From assembly GCF_033568475.1 (NCBI RefSeq), contig NC_133120.1:81816151-81880150 (forward strand): DNA of 64,000 nucleotides, in the 5' to 3' direction. The number at the start of each line of letters is the position of its first letter. Position 1 is the first letter of the stretch. Positions 34,913 to 46,345 of the stretch are shown here, in pieces. The stretch comes from Henckelia pumila. Taxonomy: Eukaryota; Streptophyta; Magnoliopsida; Lamiales; Gesneriaceae. The position numbers were made by a program, and so were the translations under genes. The notes under the pieces are model-generated. The model ran no database searches and was not told the DNA's origin. It was given only the letters and a program-made list of their open reading frames with translations.

Positions 34913-37900
34913 CTCTTATTTAATTATAAAAATTCACCTTCAATGAATTGGTTTGAATTATTTTCTATCAATTTAAGAATACAAAATTTAAAACACATTA
35001 TTTTAAAAAAAATTATAATAACAAAATAAAATTTGATTACGACATACTTATAAAAATATTTGAAAATAATGATACGTCATAATTCAATAGATATATGTTA
35101 ATAAAAATAAATTAGAGAAATAAAATTTTATCGAAACATAATTCTTAGAAAAATCTAAAAAATATTAACATAAAAATGATTCAGATGTTGAAAAATAAAA
35201 ATATGCATGTATTCTTTAAAATTATTAAAGATAATATATTTTTTAATGGTAGATAATATATATTTATTTTTTTTGAAAAGAATATATATTTATTTTATTA
35301 TGACTACAAATGTGTAAATATAATGACTAAGTTTTTCACTGTGGATTTTTTATTCTGCCCTTAGATTGTATATTCATTCGATTAATTGTATTGATATCAG
35401 ATTTTTTACACAGTGTTTTAAAAATATAAAAATTGATGTATAAAGTGAATATATGTTCGAAAAATAAAATATATTTTAACTGAAATTATTTTTAAAAAAT
35501 CATGTATATTTAATAATTTTATCTTTAAAAGTGTGAATAGAAATAAAAAAATTTCATTAAAGAATTTTTCGATAAATAATTGCATGAACATTTGGTGAAA
35601 AATTAATGTAAAAAATTAAAGACAAATATAATATAAAATTTATGGATAATTTGGAATTTAAATAAAATTAAATATTATAAATTTCATTCATAAATATTAA
35701 TAAATCAAATATACTTATGGAAAAATAAAGAAAAAATTGTAATTTTAGTCCGCTAATATCTGCAAATTATGATTTTGGGTCTATATTTTTATATCAGATA
35801 ATTATCCCTATTAAATCTCAAGATTCTTAAAAACCCATTATGAAAAATGAATTATCTATTAACTCTTTGTGTTTTCAAATCTTGATCACTTATATCCCTA
35901 TGTTTTCAAGTTTGAGCGCATCCTCTATCTATACGTGTTTTTGTAGGCGTTTATGTCCAAAATTTGAAACACAAAGACTTAACAGATATAGATGGTTTTT
36001 AGCGATATCGAAATTTCAGTTTTAGTTTGTCTTGTATATTTTGATTTTTGACAATTTTAGTTATTTTTCATCAAAAATGTTGATGCAATACTATAAACAT
36101 CTACGCTACAAAAGTATCACATCGAAAAAAAGACTCTAAAATCGTAAAAAATAACAAAACAAATACAATAGACTTTGAAATATGATAACATAGAGTATCG
36201 AAATTACAAATAAAAAAACTTATAGAATAAAAAAAAACAATTTTTCCAAAAATAAATGTCAAAATGTAATCCATGCACATTTATCTAAATAAATTTAAGA
36301 TTCAAACATAAGACTTTATCAAATATTAAAAATTTACTATATCTTTAAAAAAAATAAAACAAATGAATATTATTTGAAATTTTAATTATTACTTATTTTA
36401 ATTTTATTTTAAAGGTGAATAAATTTAAATTTATGACTTGTCTTATGTTATATCTAATACATTTTCACGTGTTCAACGTGCGAGATACGTGTTAATTGAT
36501 TTTTTAAATATCATACTACATTTATAAAGTTAATCATATACTATTATAATATAAATGCAATCGAAGAATAAATTATTTTCATATAATTTATTTGTTATTA
36601 AAAATACACTGTGTTAATTCGAATCTATTTAATTATAAAACTTCACCTTCAATGAATTGGTTTGAATTATTTTCTATAAATTTAAGAAAACAAAATTTAA
36701 AACACCTGAGCATCAAAGTGGGTTTTTTTTTGAAAAAATATAACATAAAAATAAAATTTGGTTATGACATACTTTTAAAAAAATTTAAAAACAACAATAC
36801 ATCATAATTGAATAAAAATTTTATAATAAAAACAAATTATAAAATAAAATTTTATCGTACATAATTCTTAAAAAAAATTTAAAAAATTAAAATAAAAATG
36901 ATTAGATGTTGAAAAAAATATCTATTCATTAAAATTATTAAAGATAATAAATATTTATTTTATTAGATTGTATATTATTTCGATAACATAAAAATAATTA
37001 GATGTTGGAAAATAAAAATATCTATTTATTAAAAAAATTTGAACAATATTTATTAAAATTATTAAATATAATAAATATTTATTTTATTAGAGTGTGTATT
37101 ATTTCAATCTAAAACAATTAACATAATTAATATTTTCACTCTAAATTTTTTATTTTGTCCTTAGATTGTGTATTATTTCGATTAATTGTATTGAATTTTT
37201 TTACATAATGCTTTAGAAGTATAAAAAATGATATATACAGTGAATATATATATATATGTTTGACAAATAAAAAATTCTTTTCACTGAAATTATTAAAAGA
37301 AAATTATGTATATTTAATAGTCTATTATCTTACCTATCTAAAAGTGTGAACAAAAGGATAAAGTTTTATCATTGTGAAATAACAACTTTGCTGTTTTATT
37401 TACACTATAAGTAAGGTAATATAAAAATATATAGAGATATAAAAGTAAAAACAACATTTTATTTAGAGCATAAAAATAAATAAATATTTTATTATATTTA
37501 AATATTAATATCCTTAAATAAATTATACGCTTTCATTAAATTGCAACTAATGTGTTCATTAATACAATTACATAATTTATTTTTTAATTATTATTTTCTA
37601 AAAAGAAATACTTTTTCATTTTTCACAATTTGTTTTTATTTATTTTACACCTTATTTAATGTTAGGCAATATAAAAATATATAAGAATAAGCTAAATTTT
37701 AGTTTGTGACTTAATTCAGTTGCAGTTAATCAAATAGATAAATAAATTTTTAAAATAACAAAAGAAAAAAATTAAAACTTACGATATTAATATAAAAATT
37801 TAGAATTAAAAAAATATAAGAATATAAATCTTGAAAATAACAAAACTAAAAACTAAATTAAAAGTTAGAGCTAAAAACATATATTTACAAAATTAATGTA

Positions 37901-38747
37901 GGAGTATAAATTAAATATATTACCTACCTAAAAATATGAATAAAAAAATTAAAATTATATCATTGTGAAATCTATCCATCTATTATCTATTATTACCTAT
38001 CTAAAAGTGTGAATAAAAGGGTAAAGTTTTATCATTGTGAAATAACAAATTTGCAATTTTATTTACACTATAAGAAAAATCATATAAAAATATATAGGAA
38101 TATAATACAAGTTAAATGACAAATAATAAAAATAATATGCAAGTTACATGAATATAAATGAAAATGTATATATCAAAACAGAACAAAAATAACATGCGAG
38201 TTAAATGATCAAAATAAAAACAATATACAAGTGACATGATTAAAAATAAAAATGCATAGTAATATGACTAAAAATGATAACATTCAAGTTACAGGATTGA
38301 AATCACAAATTCACCATTATCATGACTAAAAATAAAAAAAAATGATGATTGTATTATTTCAGTTGATTTTCATACTAAATAATTAAAGTTTATATGATTT
38401 TTATTATAAGGCCGTGAAAATCTCAATAATTATAAAAAATAATAAATAAATATATTATATAAACAAAGTATCACCATGTCCTATAGTAAATAAAACAACA
38501 CTTTCGTGATCCCTTTCTTAGCACAAGGATAAAACTCTATATCTAAGTATCTAATTTTAATTTGGTTATTTGTGGTCCATATATTTTTTTTGAATCCCAC
38601 ATATCTAAATCAATTTAGGACAATTGGATTGAACATTAGGATAATATCCTTACACCAACATGAACTCAACCACCACCTTTGCCATCATTTCAATACTGAT
38701 ACCATCGTTCGCTAGATAGAAGATATACATGAACATGTGTGTATGTC

Positions 38748-38789
<42 letters not shown>

Positions 38790-38843
38790 TTATTGTCTTT
38801 AAGTTTCCATCTCATTATTTGAAATATTTTTAAAAATAGATAT
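34913..38843. other. AT-rich spacer containing a diverged duplicated block
   Basis: No gene was seen. The sequence flanking the solo LTR (about 33500-33641 plus 34918-35420) is repeated at about 36495-37240, sharing CACCTTCAATGAATTGGTTT and surrounding context. The second copy lacks the LTR, so it serves as an empty site. A shorter repeat (CTATCTAAAAGTGTGAA...) recurs at about 37335-37410 and 37995-38070. An (AAT)n microsatellite lies at about 38752-38785. Confidence 0.6.
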
Positions 38844-38988
38844 ATCCGTGAGACGGTCTCACGGATTATTCTACCCATATTTACAGTAAAAAGTAATACT
38901 TGTGACATAAAAATAATATTTTTTACGGGTGACCTAATTAGAAGATATTTCTCACAAAAATTATCTGTAAGACCGTCTTACATGATTT
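38844..38988. mobile_element. MITE-like element with palindromic ends
   Basis: The left end CCGTGAGACGGTCTCACGG and the right end TGTAAGACCGTCTTACA are each hairpins and are inverted copies of one another. This GTGAGACGGTCTCAC motif marks a widespread plant MITE. A related decayed stretch lies at about 39053-39190 (GTTAGACGATCTAAC, TGTGAGACGGACCTC). The superfamily is not determined, and clear target duplications were not found. Confidence 0.5.
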
Positions 38989-39190
38989 TTTGTGTTTTCG
39001 AATGACTTTTCACATCTCACCATATAATCATTAATTTTACACAAAATCTAATGTTAGACGATCTAACTGGTCAATTTTGTGAGACGGACCTCTAGTTTAG
39101 GCCACTCATAAATAAGTATTACTTTTTAATGAAAATATGAGCAAAGTTGAATCATCTCATAAAAATTCGTGAGATCATTTCACAAGATAC

Positions 39191-39965
39191 TTCTCTTTAA
39201 TTTTTATATATTAATTCTTATATACCAAAAACTAATTCATATCACAATACAATATTTTTTACAATTTTTAGTTGCTCATACGTATAACGTCATATTTTTT
39301 ATTTTCCAAAAATAACACTATTTACCAATCAAAAGCTTGTATGATTGCGTATTTCTTTCTAATAAGCGAGACCAAACATTAATTTCATTGGTCAACACAT
39401 CTTCTAGAAACTTAAATAATTTTAATTAATAAATGTTTTCTATCATCAACAAACAAATGTTTTAATTGTCATAAAACTCTCCAAGTTAGTTTAATCTCAT
39501 TTAGCTCGTGTGATTCATGGGAATTGGGTATGAGTTACGTACATTCTAGTAAGGATGGGTGATTCTTTCTGAAATAAAAAACAACAATATTATTGGTTTT
39601 AGGAAATAAACCAATTTAAGCACCAGCAATCACGCTAATTAATTATTATCAATTTATTGTAATACATGTCAAATTCATGTATTTTTTTTCACTAAACACG
39701 TTTAATTCACAAATTTTATGTGACAGTTTCGTGGATATTTATCCATGAGATCAATCGACCAAATCTATATATAAAAAAAAAATAATATCTTTTATAGATA
39801 TTCGTTTCAAAAAATTAACGAAATCTCAAAAGAGCTTTAAAAAAAACTAATATGGCATATTATTAATTATATGAAATAAATGTTTTAGAAAATGGGAAAA
39901 GATATTAAATGTGGTTATTTTATATATAAATAACAGCAGCTGCAATACAAGCAATCCCCAAATCA
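39191..39965 (+). promoter_or_regulatory. Spacer and promoter region of F-box gene 2
   Basis: AT-rich, without coding frames. TTTTATATATAAATA at about 39918-39932 is a good TATA candidate 35-50 bp before the ATG at 39966. The leader motif CAGCAGCTGCAATACAAG is conserved in the 28484 fragment. Confidence 0.4.
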
Positions 39966-41111
39966 ATGATGAAGCAATCTTCACAATTCACAAATCTACC
40001 ATTGGAAATCATCACCAATATTCTTTCAAGACTTCCTATCCTTCTCATCTTGCGTCACAAATTAGTTTGCAAGGCGTGGCTTGAGTTATTCCAGTCTCCC
40101 GAGTTCTCCAAGCTCCATCTTTCCAAATCATCTGCTGGCCTCCTTGTCTATCAGCATCTTGGGGAGTCATGCTTGCTCAAGATCTTCGGATTCGGAAACG
40201 AACCCGAGGTCGAACGCCATGAGCATAACTACATCCCAGTCACAGTGCTTGATCTCACGGAATTCAAGTGTCAAACAATAGCAGGTTCCGTTGATGGTTT
40301 CATTTGCTTGCGTGCCGTCGGACACATGGACAATCTTTACATATGCAATCCGATCACACGCGAGTACCTTACGCTCCCAACGCCTGAAGGGCTCGTTCAG
40401 TTTCCCAGTATAGTCACGTATGGGTTCGGGGTGAGCACGACCGGTGGCCAATACAAGGTGGTCCGGATATTTCACGAGACCGAACTCGATCAGACAGGGG
40501 TGTGTGTAAGAATTCCCAGGTCCGATTGTCATGTTTACACTCTGGGAACAACTGGGACATGGAGAAGCATTGCACCTAGTTCCCCATTATATTACAACTG
40601 CTATTCCATTGGAGCTTTTCTGAATGGAAATCTTCATTGGTTGGCAGGAGATTTAAAGGATTCCAATCTGATCATATCTTGCTTGGATCTTGATAAAGAA
40701 ATGTTTAGGACCATGTCTCCTCCTCTGCCAGTCAGGTGTTTGGGGAGCTTGGTGGTCTTAGGGGACTGCTTATCCGTTTGCGATAATACTTCTGAGAATG
40801 ATATAGTAATCTGGATAATGAAGGATTACGGTGTTGGGAAATCTTGGACTAAAGAATTTGTAATCAGCAAGCTACCAAATCTTGCCGGTGAGTGCTATGA
40901 GCATGTAAACCCTATCAAAGTTTTCAGAAATGGGGATGTATTGATGATATGGGGTGATTTTTACATGTTCTATTACTCCAACAAGACTAAAACTATCTCG
41001 AAAACCGAAATCATCGAGACGGCCTGCTGTGGCTCGGTTGAAGCAATGCTTCATGTTCCTTCTTTGGTTTCACTCACATGTTTTGAAGGGGAGAACGTCT
41101 ACTCTTTCTGA
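39966..41111 (+). CDS. F-box/FBA protein 2 (SCF substrate adaptor)
   Basis: A single-exon gene of 381 residues. The F-box lies at about residues 10-50 (NLPLEIITNILSRLPILLIL, then CKAWLELFQSPEFSKLHL) and an FBA domain follows from about residue 100, with AGSVDGFICLRA, CNPITREYLTLPTPEG, GTWRSIAP, GNLHWLAGDL and the C-terminal EAMLHVPSLVSLTCF. The first of two adjacent ATGs is used. It is expected to link SKP1/CUL1 to an unknown target for ubiquitination. Layout and much sequence are shared with the 29568 gene, so the two arose by local duplication. Its first codons and leader also occur in the chimeric fragment at 28484. It appears intact. Confidence 0.88.
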   Translation: MMKQSSQFTNLPLEIITNILSRLPILLILRHKLVCKAWLELFQSPEFSKLHLSKSSAGLLVYQHLGESCLLKIFGFGNEPEVERHEHNYIPVTVLDLTEFKCQTIAGSVDGFICLRAVGHMDNLYICNPITREYLTLPTPEGLVQFPSIVTYGFGVSTTGGQYKVVRIFHETELDQTGVCVRIPRSDCHVYTLGTTGTWRSIAPSSPLYYNCYSIGAFLNGNLHWLAGDLKDSNLIISCLDLDKEMFRTMSPPLPVRCLGSLVVLGDCLSVCDNTSENDIVIWIMKDYGVGKSWTKEFVISKLPNLAGECYEHVNPIKVFRNGDVLMIWGDFYMFYYSNKTKTISKTEIIETACCGSVEAMLHVPSLVSLTCFEGENVYSF

Positions 41112-41258
41112 TTTCATGCATTGCAGGATTTATGTTGAATGTTCAATCTATTCAAGGTACTTTGTTTTGTTTTCATGTACTAATCTCCTTAATTACTCCG
41201 AGGGATTACGTTTTTATGCATTACAGGATTTATGTTGGACGCTCAATCTATTCAAAAT
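41112..41258. repeat. Roughly 98-bp tandem duplication after F-box gene 2
   Basis: TGCATTGCAGGATTTATGTT (about 41117) recurs as TGCATTACAGGATTTATGTT (about 41217), each followed by a TCAATCTATTCAA motif. This would fall in the 3' UTR or just downstream. The 41259-42059 stretch beyond it has no convincing gene. Part of it is probably the 3' UTR of the minus-strand NIPA gene that ends at 42060. Confidence 0.6.
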
Positions 41259-42059
41259 TGTACTAAAAAGTCCATAATCATTTTTTTAAGCATTTGCAAG
41301 TACGGCCTAAATAATCTCTCCTTTGATTGTGCTTTTTCCAACTTCCAAATGCAACAAACCAATTCATCATTTCAATTTTTATCAACAAATTGCACATTAA
41401 CCCCAAAAGGATGGCTTAGTGTGAAGGTCAGGAGAGAAAGACATGAAATTATACAAGGAGAAAGATATTCTTCAATACATCTCTATGCGAAAGCATATAT
41501 GTTCTAGTCATGTCCAGAGCCGCAGTTCGTACAAAAAAATTTACACCAATGTTGCCGTTAAAAAACATTATGTAAGAATGACTACTGCACATCTAGCTAT
41601 CATTTACCAAACCAGATCAAAGAAACTGTGGAAGAATGAAAAAAGAGCTACATACAGTTTGACATGACAACACTAAATAAACTTACCCTCAGATTGATGA
41701 CTTCGAGGAGCTTTTATTGGAACTTCATGTTTAAGTCTCCCTTAATGCTCATACCGGAAGAACTTGGAAAACGACTTGGGGAATCAGAGAATGGTCTGGG
41801 AGAGATGAGCTTGAAAATTTGTGATCAAAGTTCCTTTGCTCTACTTAAAATGGTCTTGCTGAATAAATGCCACGAATTCGGGATGCAATTCATCATTGTC
41901 TTTCTGCTTCCATATCTCGCCATTTGCATGGACAAGCCATGATATTTGAGGAGAAAGTGCTGTATAATAATCTGGAAAGTAGCAACAGCCAGATATTTCA
42001 AAGGCCTCTGCTTGATAGCATTCAATGATGATTATTAAAGGAAAATTCTAGCTTGAAAG

Positions 42060-45019
42060 TCAAGATATGTTGGTTTCAAAATCGCACTTATCCTGTTTAA
42101 TAAAAGAGGTGGAGCCTATACCGGTAGATGGAAGTTTTTCTGGATCTCTAGTACTGTGCAAAACCATTGTGCCAGAAAGAACAGTAATAAATCCACATAG
42201 AACTGAGACAATGCTGCTAGTGCTCTGGCCTGACCAGTCCTGAATTAGCAGAATGTAGATAATAAATTTTAACAGAAAGAGCCAACACCAACATCCGAAG
42301 AAGCAATATATCTATTACCTTGAACATTATAGCACTGGCGAAAATCGTAAGCGATGTGAACATGGCATAATAAATTGGAGATACTACAGCAGTGTTGAAT
42401 GTGTCCAATGCCTGTGAAAGAAACAAGTCCAGTTAAGGGAGTGAGCATATCAAAATAGAAACATCACTCAAGAAAGTCCTGATGAATGGTACAGGGCACC
42501 CAACCTCAAAGATAATTTGGAATTTGAAGAACCGAAGTACAAAGATGGGTGCATTGATGCAAAAATTATCAATGAATTTACTTTACTTTGTCAAAAAGTA
42601 GCATAAACTTGTCACTAAAAGCAGTAACAAATTAACAAAAGGAAAAGGACGCAACCTTGTTCAAGTAGTTCAATTGAGTGATTATACAAGTGGCTGCAAC
42701 CATGGCAAATACCCAGGATTCTATGCGGGCTACCTGACTTGAGCCCTCCAACGTGAGTTTTATAGCAATACCAATTGCTTTAATGCTCATGACCTACAGT
42801 GAAGCCACAATTTTCATTCATCCATGAAGCAACAAGAACAATTTGTCTATTAGGAAAAATACTCCTCTTTACACCTAGTCCCATACAGAAATGTATAGCT
42901 CTAGGAGAAACAGGGTAATATCAACAACACATATAGGTCTCAACATTGCGTCATGCCTCTTAGATCATGCAGTGAAAATGGTGAAGTTCACCAAACTCAA
43001 GCTATTAAGCTAGTATCTCTGAAGGTAAACCAAGCGTCAGTAATGACTGAGGCTCGCTGCAAGTATTCAGGCTCCAGATGCTGTGATGTTCAGTACAATT
43101 AGATCAAACCTTGGGAGGTCTCCGTGAAATTTACTAGCATAATCCCCTGATAATGAGTACTTAAAAGGGGTTTAAATACTGAGGCAACAGAATGAACATT
43201 CAATAACATGATTATAGAGTTATACACTTATACTCGTGTGTTTCCCTTCTGCCAGATAACAAACAACCTATGAAGCCTTTTTGACAAAGAATAAGGACAC
43301 AACTCAGTCAGACTCGGTAGTAAGGTTAAGTACTTACTGTTAAGGATCCAATTATTGAACAAACACCAATGTAAACCATGACGTTTGTCTGCCCACAGCG
43401 AGGTTCACAATGCAACACCAGTACCAAAACCACAGCTACCGCTGAAGCTGTGTACAAAAGAAAAGCTGGGCACACAAAAGAGAATAAAAATTTAGGAAGT
43501 GTTAGAAACACCCTCATTTTTTTCCGTGTTGAAAACAGAAATGAACTCTTAAATATAATAATTAAAGAAAAACAGTGCTGACCTGGCTGTATAGCTAATT
43601 CCCAGATTTCTTCCACTGAGCTAATACTGTGTTCAGCAGGTGCATGAAGCACAATGATTGTAGAACCGACAACACATAAAATACATCCAAGTATTCCTAG
43701 CTTTCGCAATTTTTCTTTCAATAAGAAGTGAGCTAAAATAGCACTACAATTGAAAAACAGCGCATTAGCTCTTGTAAAGCTTGTCATTAGTTATAGAGGA
43801 CAGTGACAACTGTGTAGTACTGTAGTTGATGATAAATCACCAGGTGCTTATTTCTGGGAAGGGAGAAAATTGGATTAGAATGACAGTTCTACTCATAATT
43901 TACCTGACAATTATACTTAATGCTCCAAGTGGTGTGACAAGGACAGCAGGTGCATACATATAAGCCACGAAATTGGCGAATTCCCCAATGATCACTGAAA
44001 ATTTAAAACACGCTCAAGTTCGAATAGATGGTCAGAGACTTTCAGTTTTAAAGCAAGACTTACTGGTGGCCATGCCAATCCACCAAAGTGGTTCCAGCAA
44101 ATATTTATACCCTCCTGAACCTTTGTTTAGAAAATCGAGCATTGTTAGTAAAGACATCGAAATAATGACTTCGGTTTATCAACCAGACAAGACTGACCAG
44201 TATCTAGGTATAATAAAAATGATTTTAAATTATTTCAATATTTCTGCCAAAATAACACATTGCGAACAAACTACAATCATAAACACATGACTGCAGCTAA
44301 TTAGCCCGTATTCCACTTTGTTTTTCTTTTCAGGTCTTCAGAGTTCAGAGAAAGCATCATCTGATCTCACACTCAACCTAGGTTCTCATACCAACTGGAA
44401 AAACTCATATTTCTCGACTATTTTGCGCAAAATATTCAAATAATCTAGAAAGGGAATAAAAGCACCAACTTCAACCACATGCCCTTCTGATATACTTCAG
44501 CTTCAATCTCGTTTATTACCACATTATTCAATCAACGATCGTTAGTCCCTTACAAAGTATAACAACTAAAATTCATTCTGCAAGAACCACTACCAACATA
44601 ACAAATTTGAGTTCCATTACTCAAAAATTATAAAAGGCGGGATAATGTAGATTTGATAGAACCAACAACATGGTGACCAAATTCAATAAATAAAGAACTT
44701 CAGAATTGCAGGCACTCCAGAATCCAATACATACATAAAAAACATGATGATGGGTCGAGGACGTAAACAGCACCACATCTCGTGTTTAAGCTCAAAATTC
44801 GAACTTCGTAAAATCAACGCAACAAAATAACTTCAATTACGCAAGAAAAGTTTAAACAAACTAAAAACAACCCAAAAAAAAAAAAAGCAAACACTTACTA
44901 GCACGAGAGCCAGAGGCACCGGCCCGCTGTAAACCCTTCTTTTTTATAATGAAGCTGGATCCAATAAACGCACTCGACCCAACAGCCAAGCTGAACCCAA
45001 TCAAATTAGCCGTATACAT
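42060..45019 (-). CDS. NIPA: NIPA-type magnesium transporter (DUF803), eight exons
   Basis: Exons on the minus strand are 44899-45019, 44064-44120, 43904-43994, 43583-43743, 43338-43465, 42656-42793, 42319-42411 and 42060-42239. All introns are GT-AG and phases agree, giving 322 residues. Family signatures are ANLIGFSLAVGSSAFIGSSF, FIIKKKGLQRAGASG, YLLEPLWWIGM, LVTPLGALSIIV, GCILCVVGSTIIVLHAP, GQTNVMVYIGVCSIIGSL and ALDTFNTAVVSPIYYAMFTS. NIPA proteins are multi-pass membrane proteins (usually about nine helices) proposed to move Mg2+. Plant members are assigned largely by homology. The ATG at 45019 is used because the frame upstream has no ATG. Length is normal for the family. Part of exon 6 and intron 5 has been copied to 28538-28743. 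Confidence 0.9.
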
Positions 45020-46139
45020 GACCGACCGAAACCGATATTTTGCCACAATAACTCTTTCCCCGCTACAATCTGGGATTCAATTCTCATCTGCTGCCCTACT
45101 ATCGCAATATCCCCTTCCCCCCTACAAAAAGAAAACGAAACTTTACGAGAAAGAAGAGATATTGCAGCCCCAGGATCTCGTGATCGACAAGGGGTTTCAG
45201 ATTCGTGTGTACAATGAATTCAAATCATTGCATTTCTGCTTGAATTGGGGGCTTATGGATTTGGAATCCGAGGGATTAGATTTTCTTGCCAAGTATATTC
45301 CTCCTCGTTCTAGCTGGATTTTTGGCAATTAAACTCTGTAATAAACTATTTAAAATATAATTTTTAATCTAATTTCAATTTTTTTTTAAAAAAAAATGGT
45401 GTACTCGATATATATAATATAATAATAGATAAAATTATAATCTCGTAGAAACGTCTTTCTGAAGGTGCTTAACTTCGTAGAAACGTGTTTACTACGGAAT
45501 TCATACATGATTTTTTTGTGCTGGAAATTTGGCAGGCATATATTAATGAGGTGGCGATAAATATATAATGAGTTCTCAATCATGAAAATGATATACGCTG
45601 CATATAAAATAAAATAAAATTGTATATTAACTAACAACTATAATTTTTTGTTAGTGATAAGCTCTTAATCAGAATAACTATTTATAACTTGAATATGAAA
45701 TTCGAGAGACTGAAATAAAAATTGATTAAAAAGTAAAGAACAATTAGAGTAATACCCGTATGATAACTTGAATTCAACCGTAAAAAAAATGACTCTGGAG
45801 TTGATTGATTTACTTAGTGAAACGAAAATTTTGATATTACATAAATAAGACAAAAACTTTGAATGTTCCAAATTCTTGACATAGTGCATCGAAAATCATC
45901 AGTTTCTATCACAAGGGCAAAAAGGGATGCAAATTGATCTCGTAGAAATTTAATTTGAAGCTCTCAAATTCTTGAATCAAAGTAAATTGCAAATGCACCA
46001 ACTAATCATTAGAAAGAAATCAAAATAACTTAATACATTGAAACAAGCCCAATCTATGAATTGGATGCAATTTTTGGAGTCCATATATCATCTTAATGCT
46101 CTTGAAAAATGTTCTTGTTTTTTTTTTTAAAAAAAATGA
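45020..46139. other. 5' flank of NIPA and AT-rich spacer
   Basis: The first 200-300 bp above 45019 probably hold the NIPA leader and promoter. No clear TATA box was seen. The remainder is AT-rich with no supported gene. Confidence 0.4.
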
Positions 46140-46345
46140 TCTGAGTAAGGAACCCGTAACCGTTATTTTTGGTGCACACTAGATAAATCTTTGAACTAAC
46201 ACAATAGTTTGTAAACCTCTATAACCAGATAATCGCACTGGGTAAAGCCTGTACGACAGTCTCACCCGAGAAGGTGTTTGTGATGAGAACCGAACTCCTA
46301 ACTACTAGTCAAACACGGGTTAGTCTATGCTACACCAGGAGTGTT
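46140..46345 (-). mobile_element. SINE, Au-like, tRNA-derived
   Basis: On the minus strand a tRNA-like head (CCTGGTGTAGCATAGACTAA, with a B-box-like GAGTTCGGTTCTC) is followed by a body whose end, TCTAGTGTGCACC...GGTTACGGGTTCC, resembles the conserved 3' region of Au SINEs (GTGCACCC...GGCTGCGGGTTTCC). A T/A-rich tract at 46117-46138 lies at the 3' side. The copy is old and target duplications were not found. Confidence 0.5.

Noticed and set aside
36425-36500. Second Helitron-like hairpin (CACGTGTTCAACGTGCG)
   Set aside because: The hairpin-like motif is not followed by a CTRR terminus on either strand, so it is not supported.
41443-41942. Plus-strand frames of 74-92 codons between F-box gene 2 and NIPA
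   Set aside because: No family, no promoter context. The stretch is more likely 3' UTR of the minus-strand NIPA gene.
45020-45046. Start of NIPA nine codons upstream
   Set aside because: The codon there is GTG, not ATG. The first ATG in frame is at 45019 and gives the family-typical N-terminus.
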